This document shows positions 1-11,108 of a stretch of DNA of 64,000 nucleotides, in pieces; position 1 is the stretch's first letter, and each line of letters starts with the position of its first letter. The stretch covers positions 41,540,796 through 41,604,795 of the forward strand of contig NC_081842.1 in assembly GCF_963259705.1 (NCBI RefSeq). The letters run 5' to 3'. The notes below the pieces were generated by a model. That model did not search any database. It was not told the DNA's origin and saw only the letters and a program-made list of their open reading frames with translations. Position numbers and translations under genes: made by a program. This DNA comes from Myotis daubentonii. Lineage: Eukaryota > Chordata > Mammalia > Chiroptera > Vespertilionidae.

Positions 1-129
1 TCATTCATTTATTCAAAATTAAAAAGGTGCCTAAAACATATAAGCTTACCATGCTCTCCTTTGCCCCATACAAAACAACATGTAAAGGTAAAACAGAAAA
101 CAAAACACACAACCCTCTTATTCATTTTT

Positions 130-860
130 CACTGCTTTTAAGATTATCCAAAGTTCTTGGCCTGACATATTGAGCCCTTCACACTTCCACCATAGTTCAC
201 CTCTCCAGCCTCATTTATCACCACCTCCACTATGCCCCCCTTATGCCACAGTGGTCATTTCCTCACCGGTTCTGAGAAGTACCAGGAACTTGCAGGTCAT
301 TACACATTTGTTCACACATTCCAGCTTCTTCTTCAAATCTTCTTTGCCTATATTCCCCTGCCTATTACTTTACCACCAACTTGTTCTGACTTCCTAGGCC
401 AGGGGTGGGCAAACTTTTTGACTCGAGGGCCACAATGGGTTCTTAAACTGGACCGGAGGGCCGGAACAAAAGCATGGATGGAGTGTTTGTGTGAACTAAT
501 ATAAATTCAAAATAAACATCATTACATAAAAGGGTACGGTCTTTTTTTTTTTAAGTTTTATCGGGATCCGGCCGGCGGGCCGTAGTTTGCCCACGGCTGT
601 CCTAGGCACTTCTATGTGTACATGCTCATGTCAATATTTTTAACTCTCTCATTTTATTATGAATGATCCATTCACATATCTATCTATATCTATCCCTCTA
701 GGATGGCAAGTCCTTGAAGGTTGGGATCACCTCTTAGTCACCTTTGTACCCAAAATGCTGTGCATAGAGCTTGGAATATAGCAAGTTCTTATTAGATGCT
801 TGCTGCATAAATGGGTGGGTAGATGGATGGATGGACAAATAAATGAATGAATGCATAAAT
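130..860 (+). repeat. L2 (LINE-2) 3' remnant, split by a hAT
   Basis: Diverged LINE-2 3' sequence in sense orientation. The 170-390 part resembles the pyrimidine-rich L2 stretch ('cacctctccagcctcat'). The 700-860 part resembles the L2 terminus ('gatggcaagtccttgaagg', then a tail of ATGA-type repeats ending near 870). A 200-bp hAT element (400-599) interrupts it. The short open frames here are chance frames in pyrimidine-rich DNA. Confidence 0.6.
400..599. mobile_element. Non-autonomous hAT transposon (200 bp)
   Basis: The ends are imperfect inverted repeats: CAGGGGTGGGCAAAC at the left, and GTTTGCCCACGGCTG at the right (complement CAGCCGTGGGCAAAC). The element is flanked by a perfect 8-bp duplication TCCTAGGC (392-399 and 600-607), the target length of hAT transposases. 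It has no coding capacity and would have needed a transposase in trans. It sits inside an older L2 remnant. The exact subfamily was not identified. Confidence 0.92.
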
Positions 861-869
861 GAATGAATG

Positions 870-3700
870 AATTGTAAAGTAATGAATTAATGGTTTCTAT
901 TGCCTCTGGTAGGGAAGGAATTAAAGTATAAAATTTTAACCTTATGTATATGGCTGGATTCTTTCTGCTGCAGATGAAAAGAGATCTAACTCAAGCTAGC
1001 TTAAGCAAATATCTGGTTCATATGGTTGAGAAATTCAGGAGTGGAGCTGGGCTCAGAGACTGCAGTGGACTCAGAAGGTGCCATAGCTCTTTTTCCTCAC
1101 ATACCGCCATGCACACACTCACTCTCTTGTCTGTTCATCTCTTGTCTATGTTTCCCCGCCCTCTTTCTCTTGATTATTGGCCTCATTTTCTCTTGTACCT
1201 GCTAAGCATCCTTCTACCACTGGAACCAGAGAGGCTGGGCAGCCTTGGAATTGTATCATTGCACTTTAATGACCTCAGGATAAAAGAGTGAGCTTCTTTT
1301 CCTAGGATTTATCTATAAAAAACCCAGTGAAGGATTCTAATTCACTATCCAATATGACCAGCACAATGGGATACTCGGAGGGGCCAGACCTGGAACATTT
1401 TCTCAGAGTGTTTAGCCTGGGGAGGAAGGAGTAGTGGCCTTTGATAAATAGTCCCACAGAAACGTATGCAAAGAGGGCAAGACAACTTACTCAGAGAGCA
1501 ATGATATATTTTTATAAAGGGGGAAGCAATGCTGAGAAGGTAAAAGAACAGATTTCTACCATACCCTGGAGTTTCTTCACGCATGTAAGCTGCAACTTAA
1601 CACACTTCAAATGTGGCGATGGCATTTCATGTTTAAAAGATAAGCATTTAAGTATTTACCAAGTAACATATAAATAAAAATAAGAAAAAGGCTTAAGCGT
1701 TAAAAAACCTTTTTCACTGTTGCTTTTGCTTTTGAAGATTGCACACTTGAATCCATGCCTTTGTTTTAGAACACCTCAAATAGAAGTGTCAAAATGGGAA
1801 TTTCTCCCGAATTTTGTTTACCTCATCAGAAATTAAGTAGACTCGGGAGTTTATCCCTCTGAATTTCAGACTTATGTTCATCTGTGGATGTTATTGGAAC
1901 ATCTGAAATCAGAGCTGCTCCATAGTTCTCTCTCAAACTTGGCAAATTAAAAATCTCATCTTCAAATGCATTTTCTCAACTTAATTCTCCCATGCTAAAT
2001 GCTTGGTGGCCCTTCTATTTGTCCATTTTTGGCAGAACACTGCATGGTCTATTTGCCAGAACAATTTTTTTTTTGAAGACCTAGGTTGTTGCTATTCCAA
2101 AGGCAAGGGATCCCTGGATCAAAATGGAACCACAAGTTCCATTTGGCATTACTCAACCCACCTTATCAGCGGAGGCCAGGGATGTTTTTCTCTAAAATCA
2201 GGGCTTTCATCAAGACCACAGAGCACAAGTGAATCCTGCAATCTGCATTTGTAACATTTATGATCTAGAAACCAGCCCCAGGTAGGCAGGAAGACTGACT
2301 CTTTCCACTGCTCCAAAACCCTCTGCTCGGTAACTTCCTAATCTCCCATGACATGTCTTGAAAATGGATTGCAGTTGCTGTACTTTAATTATTCACACTT
2401 AAATTGCATTTTCCAAATTAGACCCCAAGTTACTTTAGGGCAGAAACATACCATGTTTTTCTATGCCCTGCACAATGGTCATGTATCCTCAGAAAATACT
2501 TATTGAATAACTTAGATCTTTTCACATCTTTTCAATTCTATTATCTCACATAAGACAACCAAAGAGCAAAACTATGGGAGAACAAATCCAGTCTATGCTC
2601 TTTATTCCAGGACCCTTAAGTGTAGCAAACGTGGTTCCAGACGAATAAATACACTGGACATTTCTTTGGAGCTCTGCTATCGTATTGGAATGTTTTTACT
2701 TTGAGATCTTGACCTCCTCACAGTAATAGAGCTTGGGTGGTTTCCTAATTGCTAGAAAGATAACCCTTTGGCATAATGGGTAAATGACAACCAATCACCC
2801 TTGCAATGTCTCTGCATAATTGGCATCTGCCCTAATTATTCCCATGAAAGGTGAATTGCCTTTCTTAAATTTCTGAAATATGGCCCGAGATGTCTCATGT
2901 AACAGTAGTTAGCCACTGGCTGGTCAACTGTGCAGACACATAAAATATATTTGGCTACATTTCAGTGAGGCAATAAAAGGCAGTATTTATTTTCAAACTT
3001 GTTATTGATTATATCCTATCGGTTCCTTTCTCAAGAAGATACCAATAAGATTCTTTAGTTTCGACAACCGAACTTCGGTTCACTTTATATGACACTGGAC
3101 ATTTTTAATATATAAGCTTTTAGAAAGAATTAGAATTCACACATGGCTTCTTTTTGTAACCAGAATGCTTTAAATTGCACTATGTAATTACAGTGTTATA
3201 AGAAGCGGTCTAGTGGATGACCTTGTTGCACTGAAATGTTTTTGCTGTAAACAAGTCTATCTTTTAATGGAATATTTGTCGGTACATGTATTCTAAGAAG
3301 TACTCTCAGGCATGTGCTCAGAAGTTAGGAAATAATATTTCCAAACATAATCTTTTCTAATCATCCTATTTTGTTTTACTTAAAAATAACCTGGGAGTTC
3401 CTAAGACAGGTACAACTACATTTGATCTCAGCTATAAGGTATCATCCTTCCAGAAAATTATTTTGGCGGGGGGAGGGGAGGAGACGGGTAGGAGGGACAA
3501 ACTCAGAGGTCAACTTTTCTTCTTCCTCCCCTGAAAATCCTCAGTCTAATTGCAAATAAATACACTAGCAAGGACTAGTCTAAATTTAGCCTCTAGCTTT
3601 TTAAAGATCAGATGGAAAGCACTGAAATCCTAGCAACATTTAGCACTCCACCCATGAAGTTTTAAAACATAGTGATGTTTGAGGGTATATAAACAAGGCT
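870..3700. other. Gene-free, mostly single-copy DNA
   Basis: No coding exon, RNA gene or clear transposon recognised. The stretch 950-1400 reads like a very old interspersed repeat that I could not assign. From 1700 to 3700 the sequence is AT-rich and not repetitive within the window. A purine-rich G tract lies at about 3463-3490. Confidence 0.5.
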
Positions 3701-3704
3701 CAGT

Positions 3705-4020
3705 TCAGTTCAACAAACTTTTATGGAACCCCCTAAATTACAACAAAAACACTGCTGAGTTTGGGGGCATCAGGGGGAAGATAGCTTACTATTTGGGGGA
3801 GACAAAAAGCAAATATGCAGTTTCAATATAATGACATAAGTTATGCCCAAGTTGTTATGGGAACACAGAAGAGGCAGGGGTGCTGATGGAGTTCTTGGGG
3901 GTGGGGGGCGTGGAGGAGGCTTCTGCCATACACAGTGCCTGGGCTGAGCCTTGGAGAAGTAAATGTTTCCCAGGTGGGAACAGTGACGGACAAAAGGAGC
4001 CACAAAGACAGCCAGTCCAG
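3705..4020 (-). repeat. L2 remnant, antisense
   Basis: The sequence starts with 'caacaaacttttatggaacc' and continues into 'gggggagacaaaaagcaaa' and a G-rich block. This follows the reverse complement of the L2 3' end, which begins with a run like 'caacaaatatttattgag'. Strongly diverged, so the boundaries are approximate. Confidence 0.5.
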
Positions 4021-6285
4021 TGGTGCAGGGAACAGCCTGATGTTTCTGCAACATCTCCTAGACTGGGCCAGAGTAGGGAGTAAGACAAGCAGGTGTCAGG
4101 TCCCAAGGTTTCTGTGTACCTCCGTCATATAAGAATCTTGCTTTGCTCCAACTAAGAAGCTGTCTCTGTCCAGGCCCTGGCCTTTCAGGATGTTGCAGCC
4201 ACGGGGCCAACCCCAAGCTGAGCTCCTGAGTGTTCCTTGAGAACCCCTTTGTAATGGCTCCTCTAGCACTCAGCGTCCTATTCCACCTCACATGTAACAT
4301 CCACAGACTGTGCCTCAAACTATGAGTCTTTCTCGCCACCATCCTGTTTAAGAAAAGATGACTGCACACCTGCCACTTTTCAGTGACTGAAGAGGTGCAT
4401 GATAGACAATCAGACCGTGGCCTCAAGGAACTCACAAACAAGTATCTATCCTAGGCCCCATCTCCTCAGGACTCTGAGGTGGCAATTAGCCAAGATGCCA
4501 AACAAAGTCAGGCAGTGTTAAGGGGAGAAGACTGTTTTCTCAGTCCTCTGTCCCTTTCCGAGTATACATTATGCCAGCGGCCTTCCTAAAGACACTGCCC
4601 CATCGTCACTCCACTAGAGAGAAAGGCAATTTTTGAATTATCTAGAAATGTGTTCGGATAGAAGCTTCTTTCTTTAGAAGCTTTCAGAGTGTTTTAATAC
4701 TTTAAAAAATTTTCAGATGGGTTTATTTTTAACTTAAGGCACGATAAAGAGAGATATACAAACTATGTAAGCTATTGGCAAAATGAAGAGTGCCGTTCTG
4801 CAGGCACTTAACACCAGCTGGAGGGGGAGAGTGGCATTGGCATCACAAAATCAGGGACATGGTTTGTTGGTTTGTTCATAAAAGTTGGCATCCTCAATAA
4901 ATAACTTCTGAACATCTTCCATGTGCAAAGGAATCTGGTAAGTGCTGTGTCTTCAGCAGGCTGCCCTCTCTCTGGAAGACAGGTAAGCCTGAGGGCAAGA
5001 GCCTGGAGGTGGAGCGAAGAGGAAGCAGAGCTGGAGGTGTGAGAAGGCTAACCTACTAGAGGGTTTGCATTTGGAACAGTGAGCAGGACAGCAGGCCTGA
5101 GAGATGTAGTGTGATGAAGAGGGTACTGTGTCTCCCAGAGAAGGAGCCCCACCCACCCTGTTGGCTATAGTGTAAAACCCAAGGTCTTTCAGGATCCAGC
5201 CATAATCAAGGATGAAGAAATTCTTCCTGCTCTGGCAGGACTCAATGGCTCTCTGAGGACTTCTGCCTCTGAGGGGACAAGCTTCAGGCTCAACTCTCAG
5301 TGGTCAGATCCTCAGGGGAGGCTGCAGCCTGGACCAGGGAGCTGAGGTTGGCTCTTAAAGCTCCTCCTAGTTTGAGGCCTGGTCTCCAGGCCCCGGGGAC
5401 CTCTCACAATTCAGCTCAAGTTCTGCAAAGTCATATTCGCTCTGGTTGGGATGACCCTATAATTTGTTGATTTCAACAGGGATTTTCCCAGCATGGGACA
5501 CAAAGTCACCCCAGCTATTAACCTTGGACACCTAACATATGGCAGTGCATTATGTCTGTTGCTGTTTTAGCATATTTTTGTTCAACATCCTTTAATAAGA
5601 AGAAAAATCAAAGCTCTTAAGGGAATGATCAGGAAACCCTGAGGTCGGAAAGCCAGGTTTTGCAGCTAGAAAGGAATCCAAACGAAGTGCTATTGCTAAA
5701 ATAATCCAAGATAGTACAGAATCACTCACTATTTTTAAGTAAACAAAACCCAGCTGCCATTCGCCCCAGACCACAACACCCAGAGCTGCCCATGTGAGAA
5801 GCAGTTCAGCCACAGTCACACTTGCTCCTTTGTGACTGGACGGGGCCCCTGCAGGCTACCTGCTCTGTTTTCTCTGTCCTCTGGGTTTCCTCTGTCCTTG
5901 GTCTCTGCCAGCTGGCAGACACAGAAGCTTTTCCTGGTTCCCCAGTTTCACTTAATCCACATAATCACTGCCTATACCTTTTGCTCACCCCCACCCTTGG
6001 GGAATTTCACGTATACCATTAGCCTGTAAATTCAAGTCAAAGTATCCCAAACACATTCTTCAAGTCCGGTAAAAATCTTCCTAGCCATTTTTATCTGATG
6101 TGATAAGCAATAAAAAAGACTGCAACTTAATATGATTTATAGAGATTATTGGGAAGTAAAAAAATATTCTTTCTGAGATCACTGATTTATAAAGAAAAGT
6201 TTTGCTTTGGATGAAGAGTATAAGTATTAAAAAATTAAAACTTTACATAGAAGCCAGGAAACACTTTTATTTGAGAGATGACCTT
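4020..6285. other. Gene-free interval
   Basis: Several open frames of 65-127 codons occur on both strands, but none has recognisable similarity, a consistent reading frame or splice context. A few phrases (4900-5130) could be further L2 antisense debris. No other feature seen. Confidence 0.45.
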
Positions 6286-6289
6286 GTGT

Positions 6290-6375
6290 GATAGAAAAAA
6301 ACTTGGATTTTGAAGTCTGACAAATTTGAGTTTGACCTAGCTATGTGATCTTGGAAATATTTTTAGTATCTATCA
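6290..6375 (+). repeat. MIR SINE fragment
   Basis: Contains 'ggattttgaagtctgacaa' followed by a tRNA-like middle and 'tagctatgtgatcttgg'. This matches the MIR core order (trait sequence, then 'agctgtgtgaccttggg'). Old and partial. Confidence 0.65.
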
Positions 6376-6562
6376 AGGGGACCGAAATATTCTGGCGGAA
6401 GACCTTGTGACATTGTCTATCTATTTATGTTACCATCACCCAAAAGAAGATCCTTCTAGAAAGTTTTCACTTGAAGGCACACAATTTAAATTTATGACAT
6501 TGCTCTAATTGCAAAAGTTTGTTCAGATGAACTAATCAGAGGATTAGCAAGCCATCTTCATT

Positions 6563-6576
6563 GTGACGTAAGTCAC
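6563..6576. promoter_or_regulatory. CRE/ATF-like palindrome
   Basis: GTGACGTAAGTCAC has 5-bp arms around GTAA and contains TGACGTAA, a common ATF/CREB-type site. It lies in single-copy DNA with no promoter evident. Binding is not shown by the sequence, and a match of this length can arise by chance. Confidence 0.2.
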
Positions 6577-7560
6577 CATAACCTTCCCCTTGTTATGGAG
6601 TTAGACACTGGTGTTACCCAACTGAACAAAAATAAGGAATATTCTTAAAGTCACTGTGCCATGTCACTTCCTGCATGGGGAACCCATTCATGGGCCAGGC
6701 AGATACAATGAGGACTGTTAGGGCAATAGAGGGATGAAAGGCACGCATTGTTTCTGCGAGTCTATGGCAGCAGCTGAATAATGGCGTTTTCTTATGGACT
6801 GGAGCAGGTTTGCTTTCAGAGCATTTCTCTGTATTTTCCTTGGATCCAGGACTTGTCAGCGAGGACACAGTAAAACCCAAGGATAAGACTCAATCAGCAA
6901 TAACTCAACACTCAAAGGAAGGGTGGTTTTCAGAGACAATTAGGAAGCTGTTTGTAATCTGAGCTTCTGAAACCACTTAGGAAGTTCAGGAAGTAGGAGA
7001 ACAGCATGAGTGTCTCCCTTTGTGACCAGGTTGCATAATGCCATGGAAGGCCCATGGAGGGGAGCGCCTGCCTCATTCGTGTTACTTCATGCTTGGTCCT
7101 TATGTCTAAACCCCAGCATGGTTTCGGTGCAAAGGACCCTAGAGAAGGTTGTTAGTTTATAGGATTAGCACCCACAGACTAGATGTCTACACCTGTGGAA
7201 TGATTTCAGGACAACCCTCTAGTCTTCCCTCAAAGCCACCCCTCCTGGTTTAGTTCCTCCAAATTCCTAAGAGGGTCAATGACTTTCATTTGATTAAAAG
7301 TGGTCAAGTTTATTACCACGTCCCGAGTTTTTACAATTTAAACCATACATAGTACTTTAAAGTGAACATGGGCTCTCACCAACAGCATTTGTTCTTCACC
7401 ATAACCCTAAGAAGTGATAGATACAAAGATATCATTACTATATGATTATTATACCAAGTTATTACTGGAGGTTATTTAGATTAGCTCTTTTGATAGGGGG
7501 ATAGAGAGATCAATGTGGGACTGGAGTTGAAGGGGAACACATAGAAAAGATTCAAAATAA
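6577..7560. other. Gene-free interval
   Basis: No exon or clear repeat apart from a weak MIR-like antisense phrase around 7330-7450 ('accataaccctaagaagtg'). The rest is unassigned. Confidence 0.4.
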
Positions 7561-7579
7561 AAGTAAATATGTCCTTTAA

Positions 7580-8105
7580 AGCAAGGAGCAACTATAACTA
7601 TACTTCTGGGAGTGTATCCTATGCAAGTACTTGTACATCCACATGAGTCCATCACCCAGATGGATAAGGATATGCATATAACAGTGCTCACTGCCGCAGT
7701 GTTTGGCATCTCAAAAAAAACTGGAAACAAACCAAGAGTTTATTAAAAATAATTGCAAAGCATCCACAAAATGGGGTAGTATGAGACAGTGAAAAAGAAT
7801 AGAAACTGTGAACTGTAGGCTACCATGTAACAATGTTAAGAACAAAGTGCCTAACAGCACGTAAAATATTAACTTATTTGTGATTATAAAACTGAGGAGC
7901 TAGCTACCTAAATAGAGCCTTAGATATACCAGGAGAATTTTCGGGAAGATGCTTTATGGTTACCTAGACAATAGGCCTAGAAATTGGAAGCAGAGTGGGA
8001 GGATGGAGTTATACTTCCCATTATGAACATACCAGTACCCGTTTGAAATGTTTACATATGGTAGAAACTTTACGCTTTTTAAAAAAATGAAAAAGAAGTC
8101 AACAT
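7580..8105 (+). repeat. L1 3' end remnant
   Basis: The end of ORF2 and the 3' UTR of an old L1 are recognisable. Phrases such as 'acttctgggagtgtatcc', 'catcacccagatgg' and 'aaaaactggaaacaaacc' occur in the usual L1 order, followed by a GT-poor 3' UTR ending in A-rich sequence. Many substitutions and gaps; no open frame survives. Confidence 0.65.
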
Positions 8106-8149
8106 TTAAGTGTATGTAAAGTTTTCTATGAAAGGAAAGAAAAAGAGAG

Positions 8150-8310
8150 GAGGGAAAATGGTCACAGAGTGCTTACATCTGCCACACACCCAACTCTGCA
8201 CATGTTATCGCATTGGCTCTTTATGACAACTCCTTGAGTTAGGACTTTTTTTCATTTTGTGAGTGAAAAGTAGAGGCCTCAAGAGGCTGACTCATTACCT
8301 TCACAAGCTA
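8150..8310 (-). repeat. MIR SINE, antisense
   Basis: 'agtgcttacatctgccac ... atgttatcgcattggctc ... tcattttgtgagtg' follows the order of the MIR reverse complement ('gagcacttactatgtgcc' to 'ttttacagatgag'). Confidence 0.6.
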
Positions 8311-9420
8311 CATGAATAGACTCAATCCAATTTTCCGAGGCACCCAAATCCCCATGTATGCATTTCCATAGGCCATACTGGTAAGATTGTGTATAAAGGT
8401 AATGCGAAGAACGACAAGCAAAGGCAAAAATATCCTAACTTGTGGAATTGGAATTGGAAATCTAAGACTTGTCCACAGGGTTAGCTTATAGTTCTGGCAG
8501 GCCACACCTTGACCTATACCATGGCAAGTAATAATTGCAGTGGTGCCTTGTCCTTATTAATTGCTTTGCAGATAAGTTTCTGGGGTTGTTGCACTGAAAA
8601 AAAAATTAAAGGCAAATCAGAATGCAGTGGCTCCAAAGAACAACATGTGGGAAAGAAGGATTAGAGAGGCAACAAGGAGCACGCCTCACCGTGTTTCAAA
8701 TACCTTCTGCTGTTCCACTCAGGGTTCGAAAGTAAAAGCAAATATTCTTTTTCTTTCAAGGCTAAATGATAGAATGGAAAACTAATTTGATGTTGCCTTT
8801 GTATCACCTTCCAATTAAAACTAAAGTCAGTCTTTTATAGAAATGGTTTGCCTTACCAAGGTTAAGAAATAATCAAATAAAATCCTATGAAATTATTCAT
8901 TTCACTTTGATTTTTTTTCTCTTTTGTTCTTCTACTGTTCAGAAAGCTTATTGACTTGTAAGTGACTCTTCATGCTAATATGCACAATATTTATACATCT
9001 ATAAGTAATACCCACTTGCCCAGTGGCATTCCACACAGAAAAAATAGAATTTTATGTGTCATTAAGCAGTTCCCAAGGTGTCAGCAATTTCATGCAAAGC
9101 ATATGTATAATGACTATTAGCAGTACTTAACAGCAAGTGTGCTTGGACATTTTTAAAACACTGCACTGAATACACCTGAACTCCCTGCTTGAACTGAACT
9201 CCCCCTCCCTCATCCCCACAGGTTCTGCAAACACGAGCAGCCCCGGGCCCTTCACACTGGTTTCTTTCTAGGGAAGTGGGCCTGGGAGGGGACTGGGATC
9301 AGAGGCTCTAGCAGTCCCAGTGGCTGTCAGCAGAGAGACCAGTGACGAAGGCTGCTGCATGTTTGCAGGACTCGGTGCCAAATGAAAAGCTACCCCCCTG
9401 CCCATTCAGGAAGAACTATA
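8310..9420. other. Single-copy interval without genes
   Basis: No repeat family or exon recognised. 8640-9180 is AT-rich and looks single copy. 9190-9400 is richer in GC but lacks a clear open frame or CpG clustering. Confidence 0.4.
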
Positions 9421-9421
9421 T

Positions 9422-9423
<2 letters not shown>

Positions 9424-9453
<30 letters not shown>
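9424..9453. repeat. (CA)15 microsatellite
   Basis: Uninterrupted CA dinucleotide run of about 30 bp. Confidence 0.95.
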
Positions 9454-9456
<3 letters not shown>

Positions 9457-9577
9457 AGTCCAATCCTAGCCTAGACAAATAAAGTTGGCCAGTAGTTTAC
9501 CAGAACGTTCAAATGCTTTCTGGTCCTTCACAAAATGATGGTTTGTTGTCAATGCTATTTAAATAGATACACTTAAA

Positions 9578-10002
9578 CTAGAGGCCTGGTGCATGAAATT
9601 CATGCATGGGTGGGGTCCCTAGGCCTGGCTGGAGATCAGGGTCAATCAGTTTCCCTGCCTCCCTGCCTCCCCACCTCCTCCTTCCCTCACCCCCTGCGTG
9701 CCACCACCATGCAGTTCCCCTCCTCTCCTCACTTCCTCTTCCTTCCCTCACTGCCCACATCTGCCGCCACCCACCCCTAGTTCCCCATCCCAGCCCGGGG
9801 GCTTGCCCCGATCAGGCAATCGGGGCCTGCTGGCCAGGAGGAGGGACCAGGAGTTTGGCCGGCAGGCCCCATCGGTGATCGGGGCCTACAGGCTGGGGCA
9901 GCTCCTGCATTGAACGTCTGCCCCCTGGTGGTCAGTGAACGTCATAGCAACCAGTCATGCCGGTTGTTCCATCATAACGGTCACTTAGGCTTTTATATAT
10001 AA
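9578..10002 (-). mobile_element. Non-autonomous Helitron (HeliBat type), segment 1
   Basis: Read on the minus strand, the element ends at 9578 with the hairpin GCATGAATTTCATGC, then CAGGCCTCTAG, the 3' signature of bat Helitrons. The left flanking base is A, as expected for A^T insertion. The 5' end near 10002 is an AAAAG-type AT-rich terminus next to the following Helitron. It has no Rep/helicase sequence, so it depended on a transposase in trans. It contains a perfect CTCF-consensus 14-mer on the minus strand (9918-9931). Open frames across 9578-9913 are fortuitous. Confidence 0.88.
9918..9931 (-). promoter_or_regulatory. CTCF-like core motif in Helitron
   Basis: CTGCCCCCTGGTGG is the complement of CCACCAGGGGGCAG, which fits the degenerate CTCF core CCASYAGRKGGCRS at every position. 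It sits near the Helitron 5' end. Occupancy is unknown. Confidence 0.45.
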
Positions 10003-10003
10003 A

Positions 10004-11108
10004 CTAGAGGCCGGGTGCACAAAAATTTGTGCACTCAGGGGGGAGGAGGGTCCCTCAGCCTGGCCTGTGCCCTCTCACAGCCTGGGACCCCTCGGGAGAT
10101 AACGCCCTGCTGGCTTAGGCCTGCTCCCGGGTGGCAGAGGGCAGGCCCAATCCCTAGGTGCAGCCCCTAGTCGGGCTCAGAGCAGGGCGGATTGGGAGGT
10201 TGCGATGCCACCCTCAGTCACGCTCAGGGTAGGGCCGATTGGGGGGTTGGGGCACTGCCCCTTGTCACACTCAAGGCAGGGTTGATGGGGAGGTTGTGGC
10301 GCCACCCCCTGTCACGCACAGAGCAGGGCCAATCCAGGGGTTGGGGCGCTGCCCCCTGTCATGCAAAGAGCAGGGCCCATCAGGGGGGGTTGGGGCTCCT
10401 TACCCTGTCACGCACAGAGCAGGGTCGATCAGGAGGTTGGGGAGCTCCCCCCTGTCATGCACAGAGCAGGGCCCATCAGGAGGGTTGGGGAGCTCCCCCC
10501 TGTCACACACAGAGCAGGATCGATCAGGGGGTTGGGGAGCTCCCCCCGTCACACACAGAGCAGGGCCCATCAGGGGGTTGAGGAGCTCCCCCCTGTCACT
10601 CACAGAGTAGGGCTGATAGGGGAGTTTGGGCACCACACCCTGTCACCCACAGAGCAGGGCCGATCAGGGGGTTGGGGCACTGCCACTCTCACACTCAGGG
10701 CAGGGCCAATGGGGAGGTTATGGCTCTACCCTGTCACACACAGAGCAGGGCCCATGGTGGGGGGGTGTTGGGGCGCTACACCCTGTCACACACAGAGCAG
10801 GGCCAATCAGGGGGTTGGGGCGCCACACCCTGTCACACACAGAGCCGCAGGGCGATCAGGGGGGTGTGGAGCTCCCCTGTATCAGGCACAGAGCAGTGCT
10901 GATCAGGAGGTTGGGGCACCTTCCCCTGTCACGAACAGAACAGGGCAGATAGGGAGGTTGTGGCCCCGCCCCCTGTCGCACACAGAGCCGCATGGCGATC
11001 AGGGGGTTTGGGCACTGCACCCCTGTCACGCTGATCCCGGTGCCGGGAGGCCTCTTGGCTCCACTGATGCCGGTGCTGGGAGGCATATTACCCTTTTACT
11101 ATATAGGA
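10004..11108 (-). mobile_element. Helitron (HeliBat type) with internal minisatellite, segment 2
   Basis: The minus-strand 3' end is at 10004 (CTAG, then a GTGCAC hairpin around 10015-10034). The 5' end is at 11108, where the complement reads TCCTATATAGTAAAAGGGTA, a HeliBat 5' terminus. It is about 1.1 kb, of which about 830 bp is an 18-unit tandem array. There is no transposase coding. The 284-codon frame 10361-11215 runs through the repeats and on into the next Helitron; it is a by-product of low stop density. Confidence 0.88.
10198..11040. repeat. ~47-bp minisatellite, about 18 units
   Basis: The unit begins GGTTGGGG, continues with a C-rich block and CTGTCACGCACAGAGCAGGG, and ends near GATCAGG. 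Unit starts lie at about 10198, 10245, 10292, 10339, 10388, 10435, 10483, 10530, 10576, 10623, 10670, 10716, 10767, 10813, 10863, 10909, 10956 and 11005, spacing 46-51 bp. Because 47 is not a multiple of three, each unit shifts frame, so similar peptides appear in all frames. That argues against coding. Confidence 0.95.
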
